Shown piece after piece: positions 1 through 4,610 of a stretch of DNA of 5,119 bases (positions are counted from its first letter, which is position 1; the number at the start of each line of letters is the position of its first letter). The stretch comes from Desulfobacterales bacterium. GTDB taxonomy: Bacteria; Desulfobacterota; Desulfobacteria; Desulfobacterales; JAUWMJ01. The position numbers were made by a program, and so were the translations under genes. A model generated the notes under the pieces. It searched no databases. It saw nothing but the letters and a program-made list of their open reading frames with translations, and was not told where the DNA came from. Location: NCBI GenBank assembly GCA_030613225.1, contig JAUWMJ010000270.1, forward strand, positions 1 to 5,119. Reading direction: 5' to 3'.

Positions 1-50
1 GGTTAGATTGTGTGAGCGAAGCGAACCACAATCTGAACCGTTTGTTGGAC
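1..50 (-). repeat. Partial integron attC recombination site (cut by window edge)
   Basis: Seen: GGTTAGATTGTG (1-12) pairs with CACAATCTGAACC (27-39), leaving one unpaired G at 35 and a 14-nt loop. Right after it, GTTTGTTGGAC (40-50) ends in GTTGGAC, which fits the integron core consensus GTTRRRY. Known: attC sites are imperfect palindromes bounded by RYYYAAC and GTTRRRY, with one or more extrahelical bases in an otherwise paired stem, and are recognised folded by the IntI integrase. Inferred: the other core lies just outside the window, giving a site of about 61 bp, at the short end of the family range. The bulged G on the plus strand suggests the conventional top strand is the minus strand, though orientation is uncertain. 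No integrase gene is visible, so this could belong to a cassette array or an integrase-less cluster off the left edge. Confidence 0.55.
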
Positions 51-143
51 AAGCCCGGTGGTAAGTGAACGAAAAATTTAAACAAGTGAAACTGAATTTG
101 GTCAGGCTGGAGAGAGGGGGTGACTTTCTGGCATGAATAAAGG

Positions 144-163
144 AATACGGGACGTCCCGTATT
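144..163. repeat. 20-bp perfect palindrome
   Basis: AATACGGGACGTCCCGTATT reads identically on both strands. Its half, TACGGGACGT, recurs exactly at 2433-2442, the left edge of the MITE-like element, and GGGACGT recurs at that element's right edge (2955-2961). The simplest reading is two copies of the same element end placed head to head, for example after loss of the interior. A dimeric-protein operator is the alternative. No gene starts close enough to make an operator attractive. Confidence 0.75.
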
Positions 164-331
164 GACAATTTTCAAAAAACCAGACCTGTATCAAGCAGGA
201 TAGCTGTGTCCTGAATTTGCCGTAATGTGCATATTTTTTTCTTTGAAATAATTTGCAGTTTTTAGCGCTTTGCCTTTTCCAGCTTTTTTCACCCTTCAGC
301 CCGGATACAACATCGTGTATAAATATATTAT

Positions 332-360
332 TTGACACACAATTGCGCATAGTCTAAAAA
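332..360 (+). promoter_or_regulatory. Candidate sigma-70 promoter
   Basis: A perfect -35 TTGACA (332-337) is followed after 17 bases by TAAAAA (355-360), a four-of-six match to the -10 consensus. It points at the alkyltransferase remnant and the decarboxylase, with the decarboxylase ATG about 335 bp beyond. It is the only good -35 upstream of that gene, but the -10 is weak, so it may not be the true promoter. Confidence 0.35.
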
Positions 361-400
361 ATGTTACACAAAAAGCGAGTTCTTATCATTGCGCAAGGCG

Positions 401-430
401 TGGGTTTTTGTGATGGTGTTGGGTTTTTGT
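401..430 (+). repeat. Short tandem duplication, 19-bp period
   Basis: TGGGTTTTTGT occurs at 401-411 and again at 420-430, giving about 1.6 copies of a 19-bp unit. It lies in the part of the alkyltransferase frame that does not resemble the family, and fits local rearrangement or slippage in a decaying gene. Confidence 0.6.
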
Positions 431-688
431 CGTCACCAGTTTTGCAAGGTTGTGTTCAATCAAAAACTGAATGAGTGGGTGATAAAAATAGCTGGAGATA
501 GAATTTACGGAATCACCGGAAAACGACCACTTGCTCAGTTTAAGGAGATTGAAAAAGCAGCACTCAAAGAACTTCCGGCAAAAAAATATTTGATTCCCTG
601 TCACAGGGTAATCAGAAAGATGGGCTATTTTGGTAACTACGGCGAAGGACGGTCTCGCAAAAAAGCGTTAATCGGCTGGGAAGCAGCA

Positions 689-695
689 AAAGGAG
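689..695 (+). promoter_or_regulatory. Ribosome binding site of the decarboxylase
   Basis: AAAGGAG sits 6 bases upstream of the ATG at 702. This near-perfect Shine-Dalgarno decides the start of the decarboxylase even though it lies inside the alkyltransferase remnant frame. Confidence 0.85.
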
Positions 696-701
696 TAATA
701 T

Positions 702-2123
702 ATGACATTTTTAAAAGATGGAAAAAACCTGTTATCAACCCTTGAACATTATTATACTCAAAGTATTGAACAAAAAGTGCCGGTCATCAGGCAGCGATCC
801 ATCAATGATATCCATGAAAAACTTGACCTGGCCCGTCATTTGAAAAATGGTGATCTGACAGGCGAGGTTCTTGACACCTTTGTAAAAAATTATCTTGAAA
901 ACACTACAAAGCTGCACCACCCTGGCTATCTGGCCCACCAGGTAGGCGTTCCCCATCCCACAGGTGCTTTGGGATCGCTAATTGACGGATTTACCAATAA
1001 TGCCATGGCGATTTATGAAATGGGTCCTGCTGCGGCAGCCATAGAATTTTTTATGATCAACTTTTTGTTGGAAAAAACCGGCTGGAAATCCATGCCCACG
1101 AATATTGAAGAACGGTTGACCTATCCCCATGGTGCCGGTGTGTTGACCCATGGGGGTTCTCTTGCCAATATGACGGCGCTGTTAACGGCAAGAAACCATC
1201 TGGACAAGACCATTCGTGAAAAGGGCAATCCATCAGACCTGGTCGTGCTTGCTCCTGAATCCTCCCACTATTCTATTATCAAGGCCGCCGGCATTATTGG
1301 TATTGGTGAAGACAATGTCATTTTACTTCAAACCGATGGCAATGGCCGTGTCATGGTGTCAAAATTAGACCATGCCCTGCAACAGGCAAAAAAGGCAGAT
1401 CAGCGTATTGTCGCTCTTGTGGCCAATGCCTGCTCCACAGGAACAGGGCTTTATGACCCCATTGATGAAATTGCCGATTTCTGCCGAGAAAATAATATCT
1501 GGTTCCATATTGACGGAGCCCATGGCGCAAGCGCCCTTTTTTCCAGCAAGTATAAAAAGCATTTAAAGGGCATTGAAAAAGCCGACTCCCTGATTATTGA
1601 TGCCCACAAAATGCTTCGGACCCCGACCGTATGCGCGTCTTTGCTGGTAAAAAATGCTGCTGCCCTTGACCATACATTTGAACATACGGCCAGTTATATT
1701 TTTCATAAAAAAAAGCAACCCGGGTTTGATTTTATCGGGCAGGCGATAGAATGTACCAAGGCAGGTCTGGGCTTAAAATTTTTCATGACCCTGGCCGCTC
1801 TTGGCGAAAAAAAGATAGAGCAGTATATTGATACCTGCTTTGATCTGACCTTGGAAGCGTATCAATATATCCGCAGCCAGCCTGATTTTACAGTGCCTTG
1901 CGAACCAGAAAGCAATATTTTATGTTTCCGATTTGACGCTTCTGACGATGATCAGATACTGATCCGGGATCAATTAATTGAAACCGGACAATTTTACATC
2001 TCTTCTACCGAACTTTCAGGCAAAAGATATCTTAGAATTGTCATTATCAGCCCGGAAACCCGTATGGCCGATATTAAAAAACTGGTTAAAACAATCCGGG
2101 AGATCCATTTTACAGCCATATAA
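702..2123 (+). CDS. PLP-dependent group II amino-acid decarboxylase
   Basis: Complete 473-residue cytosolic protein of the group II decarboxylase family (aromatic-amino-acid, glutamate and 2,4-diaminobutyrate decarboxylases), which removes the alpha-carboxylate from an L-amino acid to give an amine. Seen in order: HPGYLAHQVGVPHPTGALG (73-91), the substrate-side N-terminal loop; THGGSLANMTAL (149-160), the phosphate-binding GGSxAN signature; SSHYSIIKAAG (187-197), with His189 as the cofactor-stacking residue; FHIDGAHG (268-275), with Asp271 bonding the pyridine nitrogen; and DAHKML (300-305), with Lys303 as the Schiff-base lysine. The length is normal for the family and all core catalytic residues are present. 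ECTKAGLGLK (350-359) replaces the classic arginine-containing segment that helps bind the substrate carboxylate in DOPA decarboxylase, with Lys353 at the aligned position. The substrate cannot be assigned. No transporter or partner enzyme is adjacent. A T-rich stretch follows the stop, but no strong terminator stem is visible. Confidence 0.96.
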   Translation: MTFLKDGKNLLSTLEHYYTQSIEQKVPVIRQRSINDIHEKLDLARHLKNGDLTGEVLDTFVKNYLENTTKLHHPGYLAHQVGVPHPTGALGSLIDGFTNNAMAIYEMGPAAAAIEFFMINFLLEKTGWKSMPTNIEERLTYPHGAGVLTHGGSLANMTALLTARNHLDKTIREKGNPSDLVVLAPESSHYSIIKAAGIIGIGEDNVILLQTDGNGRVMVSKLDHALQQAKKADQRIVALVANACSTGTGLYDPIDEIADFCRENNIWFHIDGAHGASALFSSKYKKHLKGIEKADSLIIDAHKMLRTPTVCASLLVKNAAALDHTFEHTASYIFHKKKQPGFDFIGQAIECTKAGLGLKFFMTLAALGEKKIEQYIDTCFDLTLEAYQYIRSQPDFTVPCEPESNILCFRFDASDDDQILIRDQLIETGQFYISSTELSGKRYLRIVIISPETRMADIKKLVKTIREIHFTAI

Positions 2124-2152
2124 AATAAGCACCGCCAAAGGAACAGCCTCTA

Positions 2153-2422
2153 TTATTTTTTGTTTTTTTCTTTTTGGCTTTCTTCCTGCTCTCTTCCCTG
2201 GTCGGCATCGTTCAAGCCTGAATCCTTGGCAGGCCCAATGCTGAATAAATCCAGACCGCCGTCAACTGCTCCCATTTTAAGGAGATTTATGGAATCAAAA
2301 GGATCAACAGGGAATTGATCCAGATAATCAGGCACCAGGACCTCTAACTTTGTTGGGTATTGGCCTGTTTTATTTTGATAAGCGGTCACTGCCAGTGCTA
2401 ATGTTGCCAAACGGTGTTGGGC
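2153..2422 (-). pseudogene. 3' fragment of a pseudopilin-like (GspG-type C-terminal) protein
   Basis: The frame encodes ...RLATLALAVTAYQNKTGQYP, then LEVLVPDYLDQFPVDPFD, GGLDLFSIGPAKDSG and a charged tail rich in Glu, Gln and Lys. The pattern ALA..Y....G.YP, VPDYL..FP.DPF and L(F/Y)S.GP..D is common to the C-terminal half of type II secretion pseudopilin-like and related hypothetical proteins. In these, the hydrophobic N-terminal helix and most of the long helix come earlier. Here they are absent: upstream the frame enters the MITE-like element and meets a stop at 2459-2461, with no ribosome binding site for any start. I read this as a gene truncated at its 5' side by the neighbouring element. 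It converges on the decarboxylase with about 30 bp between the stop codons. The exact break, near 2420-2431, is inferred. Confidence 0.6.
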
Positions 2423-2441
2423 ATCATACGGGTACGGGACG

Positions 2442-2578
2442 TTATGTTGCGAGTTTAGTTATGTTGCCAGTTTTGGATATACTTCCCTTTAAATATCATA
2501 AATATATTTTCTTTGCATATAATTCTTCTACTTATTTTATCCTTTGATAAAAAGAGGTTACAAAAACTCGCAACATAA
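2442..2578. repeat. Perfect 15-bp inverted repeat inside the element
   Basis: TTATGTTGCGAGTTT (2442-2456) and AAACTCGCAACATAA (2564-2578) are exact reverse complements separated by 107 bp of AT-rich sequence. The same 12-bp core, TTATGTTGCGAG, recurs at 2824-2835. The interval could form a large cruciform or RNA hairpin, or mark paired recombinase binding sites. Confidence 0.85.
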
Positions 2579-2592
2579 TATCTTTTAACCAC

Positions 2593-2621
2593 TTGACATA
2601 ATTATTCATATGTTCTATATA
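2593..2621 (+). promoter_or_regulatory. Strong sigma-70-like promoter inside the element
   Basis: TTGACA (2593-2598), a 17-base spacer and TATATA (2616-2621) make the best promoter match in the window. A second TATAAT lies at 2631-2636 without a good -35. Transcription would start near 2628 and read into the 14-codon frame at 2653. Confidence 0.6.
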
Positions 2622-2652
2622 GTACTATACTATAATTAGAGAATAGGAGAAA

Positions 2653-2697
2653 ATGGCATATGATTTACTTCTGCTTTATAAAACCTGCTCTCTATAG
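2653..2697 (+). CDS. Putative 14-residue leader peptide or small protein
   Basis: ATG at 2653 has AGGAG (2645-2649) three bases upstream and lies about 25 bases after the predicted transcription start. It encodes MAYDLLLLYKTCSL and ends at TAG 2695-2697. The last codons overlap the left arm of a hairpin, CTGCTCT (2685-2691) with AGAGCAG (2702-2708), an arrangement reminiscent of a leader peptide. A second ATG at 2660 in another frame gives 26 codons (to 2737), with the same AGGAG 10 bases away. No larger gene follows. It may be the remnant of a lost gene's 5' region rather than a real peptide gene, and I know of no matching family. Confidence 0.3.
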   Translation: MAYDLLLLYKTCSL

Positions 2698-2708
2698 AAC
2701 AAGAGCAG
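2685..2708 (+). other. Hairpin overlapping the mini-ORF stop
   Basis: CTGCTCT and AGAGCAG form a 7-bp stem with a 10-nt loop that includes the TAG stop. No T-run follows, so it is not a simple terminator. It could act in attenuation or RNA stability. Confidence 0.5.
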
Positions 2709-3067
2709 ATCACGCTCATACGTTTCAAAGGTGTTAGCTCATTGGTTGTTTTACTACTTAAAAAATAATAAACCTCCAGGAGTATATCATTGTGCATGTA
2801 CAAGTTCGTTTAAACGCGATTTTTTATGTTGCGAGATTTTTCGAAAATATTCATTAGCAGGTGTAACATGCTGTTATATATAAAAATATGTGATTGCTAT
2901 AATTATGGCTATAAATCTCGTCAATTCAATGGGTTAGGAAAACACACAACATAAGGGACGTACCTTGATATATTGATATGTCGATTAAATGCTTGGGGAA
3001 GGAACCGGGACAGCATTTTCTTTATATTGCTTATAAAATTGACAGAATACCTCCGAGTGCCTTGTGC

Positions 3068-3108
3068 TCCGCCGGAGGCGGACTGCGTTGCAGCACTGCG
3101 ATAGCAGT
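3068..3108. repeat. Three consecutive short hairpins (REP-like cluster)
   Basis: Seen back to back: TCCGCC-GGA-GGCGGA (3068-3082), CTGC-GTT-GCAG (3083-3093) and ACTGC-GATA-GCAGT (3095-3108). Local GC content is visibly higher than the AT-rich flanks. This resembles REP-type palindromic repeats or the stem of a decayed structured RNA. No T-run follows, so it is not an intrinsic terminator. Confidence 0.6.
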
Positions 3109-3157
3109 TTAAAAATGACAGCCGCTTACCTCTGCTTTAAGCCCCGTCCCCGAAAAA

Positions 3158-3203
3158 GCCGGGATCTCCGCCTGCCGGCTCCGGTCCCGTTTTGGTCGGG
3201 ATC
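3158..3203. repeat. Two further GC-rich hairpins with a repeated octamer
   Basis: GCCGG (3158-3162) pairs with CCGGC (3175-3179). GGTCCCG (3183-3189) pairs with CGGGATC (3197-3203) around a T-rich 7-nt loop, using one G-U pair as RNA. CGGGATCT appears at 3160-3167 and 3197-3204, with a third copy at 3362-3369 beyond the nested repeat. Confidence 0.5.
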
Positions 3204-3257
3204 TCACATCTTTTTATATGCATTAAGGAGTTCGACTGGCGTGCTGGTTGCCTCTGA

Positions 3258-3342
3258 TTACATAATCTGAATTACCGGAAATTGCCACAGCTTTAGATTA
3301 AAAATGATGCAATGTCCGGTAATGTCCCGGCAGATTATGTAA
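3258..3342. repeat. Nested long inverted repeat, possible recombination site or element scar
   Basis: Outer arms TTACATAATCTG (3258-3269) and CAGATTATGTAA (3331-3342) are perfect 12-bp complements. Inner arms ATTACCGGAAATTGC (3271-3285) and GCAATGTCCGGTAAT (3309-3323) match at 14 of 15. The arms are separated by 1 base on the left and by GTCCCGG (3324-3330) on the right, and 23 bases lie in the centre. The paired-arm layout looks like binding sites for a tyrosine recombinase, or the two ends of a small element joined after losing its cargo. It lacks a T-run and a nearby stop codon, so a terminator is unlikely. Confidence 0.6.
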
Positions 3343-3346
3343 GAAG

Positions 3347-3398
3347 ATGCCCCGCTGAAGACGGGATCTATCGACAAGCAGCATGACAGGCGGGGCAT
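3347..3398. repeat. Long-loop stem downstream of the toxin gene
   Basis: ATGCCCCGC (3347-3355) and GCGGGGCAT (3390-3398) are exact complements around a 34-nt loop that includes a copy of CGGGATCT. On the minus strand it lies just after the toxin stop (3425), where a terminator would be expected, but no T-run follows. It may protect the transcript 3' end or mark an element edge. Confidence 0.45.
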
Positions 3399-3424
3399 TA
3401 AAATAGACAAGCGGCTACCTTGTT

Positions 3425-3856
3425 TTATCTCTTTTTTACTTTTTCTATAAACGTTGTAACATCAATGATCTGGATTCCTTGAAAATGTTTGATATTCCTC
3501 AGATGAGGATCCCTGGAAACAATAAAATCCGCTCTTTCTTCCAGAGCGCAGGCAATAAACATGTCATCTTTTGGATCTTCTGTTATTCCGTCAATGCTGT
3601 AAGTTCCTTTGGTGATTACAGCATGTTCGATTATCATGCCGATGAACTCATCAATATCATCTTCTGAAGGCTTAAACCGTTCAACAATATGCGGATAATG
3701 GAGGACTTCATAAAGTTCTTTTAAAATTGCTTTTGAGGTAATCAGTATAAATGCATCATCAGCAATCAGGTTCCTAAGTTTTTTTGCCAATCCTTTTTTT
3801 GCAAAAGCCACACTGACCATTACATTGGTATCAATGACCGCTCTAAGAATGGGCAT
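3425..3856 (-). CDS. PIN-domain ribonuclease toxin (VapC-like, COG1569-type)
   Basis: Complete 143-residue PIN-fold protein, expected to cut RNA using metal ions and to be held inactive by the adjacent antitoxin. Seen: RAVIDTNVMVS (5-15) with catalytic Asp9; ILKELYEVL (44-52) with Glu47; EDPKDDMFIACAL (93-105) with Asp98; and DFIVSRDPHLRNI (110-122) with Asp116. This is a full acidic quartet in the expected order and spacing, so the nuclease looks intact. The length is typical of the PIN_3 group. The ATG lies inside the antitoxin gene, overlapping it by 14 bp, with AAGGG about 9 bases upstream, which implies translational coupling. Transcription comes from the antitoxin promoter. In this toxin group the usual partner is a ribbon-helix-helix or AbrB protein, so the XRE partner is less common. 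The RNA target is unknown. Confidence 0.95.
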   Translation of the reverse strand: MPILRAVIDTNVMVSVAFAKKGLAKKLRNLIADDAFILITSKAILKELYEVLHYPHIVERFKPSEDDIDEFIGMIIEHAVITKGTYSIDGITEDPKDDMFIACALEERADFIVSRDPHLRNIKHFQGIQIIDVTTFIEKVKKR

Positions 3857-4337
3857 GTCGTCTTGCCCTTACCGCTTCAACTGCCTCATCAATAACACTG
3901 TCAATTTCATCCTGCTCATAACGTTCAGCACCTTTTGCAAGTCTGTCGGTAATCTCTCTGAACCTTTCCGACCAGGATTTTTCATTTTTTGGTTTTATTA
4001 CGCTTTCAACCTGATGTTTCACAATAACTCCTTCAAGAATTTTTTTAACCACGTATTTTTCATCTTTACTCATTTTGGATATGGACTCAAACTGTTCTAA
4101 AAGTTCGCGGTCAATAATTTTATTTTGTGCCACGCCTGTGGCTTTGGCAAATACCATCTCATCTATTGAGACACCAAGCGCCTTAACTAATTTTGTGATT
4201 GCATCAAGTGACGGTGTGGATTTGTTCGTCTCATATCGCCTTATTTGAGAAATGGCCACTCCGCTTATCCTTACAAGTTCTTCCTGAGTTAATCCTTTTT
4301 CTTTCCTAAGCTTTGCAAGATTTGTTGCAAAAGACAT
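3843..4337 (-). CDS. XRE-family antitoxin and autorepressor with VapB-like C-terminal tail
   Basis: 164 residues from the ATG at 4337, chosen over the ATG at 4373 because GGGGG lies five bases upstream and the helix-turn-helix then begins at the usual place. Residues 4-62 form a Cro/C1-type helix-turn-helix: LAKLRKEKGLTQEELVRISG, then SQIRRYE and TPSLDAITKLVKALGVSIDE. Residues 79-109 (LLEQFESISKMSKDEKYVVK and following, to IVKHQ) match the short helical extension where many such regulators end. Here about 55 more residues follow, closing with DEIDSVIDEAVEAVRARR (143-160), a pattern like the toxin-wrapping tails of VapB antitoxins. Inferred role: bind the PIN toxin through the tail and repress the operon through the N-terminal domain. 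It is the first gene of a two-gene operon, overlapping the toxin. Confidence 0.94.
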   Translation of the reverse strand: MSFATNLAKLRKEKGLTQEELVRISGVAISQIRRYETNKSTPSLDAITKLVKALGVSIDEMVFAKATGVAQNKIIDRELLEQFESISKMSKDEKYVVKKILEGVIVKHQVESVIKPKNEKSWSERFREITDRLAKGAERYEQDEIDSVIDEAVEAVRARRHAHS

Positions 4338-4362
4338 ATAACCCCCTTTTGATATGTATAAT

Positions 4363-4376
4363 ATATTGCTCAATAT
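4363..4376. promoter_or_regulatory. Palindromic operator candidate of the toxin-antitoxin operon
   Basis: ATATTG-CT-CAATAT is a perfect 6+6 palindrome with a 2-base centre. It overlaps the expected transcription start, about 30-40 bases before the antitoxin ATG. This is a typical size and position for an XRE dimer site. The flank AATATATTGCT (4360-4370) recurs in inverted orientation at 4508-4518, possibly a second half-site. Confidence 0.5.
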
Positions 4377-4381
4377 TTTTT

Positions 4382-4387
4382 ATTATA
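4382..4387 (-). promoter_or_regulatory. -10 element of the toxin-antitoxin promoter
   Basis: The minus strand reads TATAAT exactly, ending 45 bases before the antitoxin ATG. No good -35 is present 17 bases upstream (AAAGGA or similar), so the promoter is either weak or helped by the AT-rich upstream tract. The palindrome just downstream would let a bound repressor block it. Confidence 0.5.
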
Positions 4388-4553
4388 CCACAGGTTTTTA
4401 AATATCCTTTAAAATAGGGGTAATGTTTAAAAAATGTCTTGATACAATAATACCACATATGTCATTAAAAATAGCTATATAGATATTATATAGAATTTAT
4501 GATTTTTAGCAATATATTTCTTGACAGGTTTTTTAAAAGGGGATTTTCGGCAG

Positions 4554-4602
4554 AAAAAAGGCCATCAACTTTTGAACTTTGGCGAGTGCTCAGTTGATGG
4601 CC
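4554..4602 (-). terminator. Intrinsic terminator, minus strand
   Basis: On the minus strand GGCCATCAACT pairs perfectly (11 bp) with AGTTGATGGCC around a 21-nt loop, followed at once by six Ts (4559 down to 4554). It would end transcripts arriving from the right, for example from the partial PIN gene, and insulate the toxin-antitoxin promoter. Confidence 0.75.
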
Positions 4603-4610
4603 TGGAAAGT

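Larger units (their letters stand above)
51..388. other. Gene-free stretch next to the attC site
   Basis: No convincing gene is visible. The longest frame is 82 codons on the minus strand (350 down to 102). It has no ribosome binding site before its ATG, a composition rich in Lys, Cys, Phe and Ser, and no recognisable motif. If the attC site is oriented on the minus strand, this frame would sit where a cassette gene is expected, ending about 50 bp before the site, so a degenerate cassette is possible but unsupported. The stretch also carries a 20-bp palindrome and a promoter-like sequence, listed separately. Confidence 0.5.
389..745 (+). pseudogene. 3' remnant of an Ada/Ogt O6-alkylguanine-DNA alkyltransferase
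   Basis: The open frame has 118 codons from a TTG at 389 with no ribosome binding site. Only about residues 62-101 match the alkyltransferase family: YLIPCHRVI (67-75) holds the alkyl-accepting Cys71 in the canonical PCHRV motif, followed by FGNYGEGRSRKKALIGWEAA (81-100), the usual closing helix. In intact proteins the active site is preceded by a winged-helix with the RAVG..N segment that supplies the arginine finger and asparagine hinge. Here that segment is missing and residues 1-60 do not resemble the family. Such proteins normally transfer alkyl groups from O6-alkylguanine in DNA to the active-site Cys. This copy is therefore probably non-functional, a deletion relic. The frame overlaps the decarboxylase start by 44 bp in another frame. 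Frameshifted upstream remains were not recognised. Confidence 0.65.
2431..2964. mobile_element. MITE-like non-coding element with imperfect terminal inverted repeats
   Basis: The left end reads GGTACGGGACGTTATGTTG (2431-2449). The right end, CACAACATAAGGGACGTACC (2945-2964), reads on the other strand GGTACGTCCCTTATGTTG, so both ends share GGTACG and TTATGTTG with a swapped middle. TTATGTTGC-type motifs recur inside in both orientations: 2442-2456 (+), 2459-2470 (+), 2564-2578 (-), 2824-2835 (+) and 2947-2954 (-). The pair 2442-2456/2564-2578 is a perfect 15-bp inverted repeat. No frame encodes a transposase. Known: short elements with end repeats and no transposase are moved in trans by a relative. 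Inferred: the element abuts the truncated pseudopilin-like gene, so it or its ancestor caused the truncation. No target duplication is obvious. The GGGACGT ends may relate to elements mobilised by Y1-type transposases, but this is uncertain. Confidence 0.5.
2965..3424. other. Gene-free stretch of hairpins and repeats
   Basis: No gene is supported. A 68-codon frame on the plus strand (3064-3270) lies across the hairpins, lacks a ribosome binding site and reads as low-complexity Arg/Pro/Ser. The stretch instead holds a GC-rich hairpin cluster (3068-3203), the octamer CGGGATCT at 3160-3167, 3197-3204 and 3362-3369, a long nested inverted repeat (3258-3342) and a further stem (3347-3398). It separates the MITE-like element from the toxin-antitoxin operon. 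Confidence 0.6.

Noticed and set aside
102..350. 82-codon minus-strand frame as an integron cassette gene
   Set aside because: No ribosome binding site, no recognisable motif, unusual composition, and no second attC on its far side, so position relative to the attC alone does not support it.
386..604. 72-codon minus-strand frame
   Set aside because: Shadow of the alkyltransferase remnant; no start signals or family resemblance.
1372..1566. Short frames on both strands inside the decarboxylase
   Set aside because: Lie within strong coding sequence in other frames; no independent start signals.
2124..2180. Terminator after the decarboxylase
   Set aside because: T-rich tract present, but only a 3-bp stem (AGG/CCT) precedes it, and the tract is part of the pseudopilin-like coding end on the other strand.
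2416..2422. GTTGGGC as a second attC core
   Set aside because: Matches GTTRRRY by itself, but no paired RYYYAAC or foldable arms are nearby, and it lies in the pseudopilin-like coding remnant. The same applies to GTTGGGT at 418-424.
3064..3270. 68-codon plus-strand frame
   Set aside because: Runs across the hairpin cluster, no ribosome binding site, low-complexity translation.
4338..4373. Upstream ATG at 4373 as the antitoxin start
   Set aside because: Adds 12 residues before the fold, would span the strong ribosome site that serves the ATG at 4337, and begins at or before the expected transcription start.
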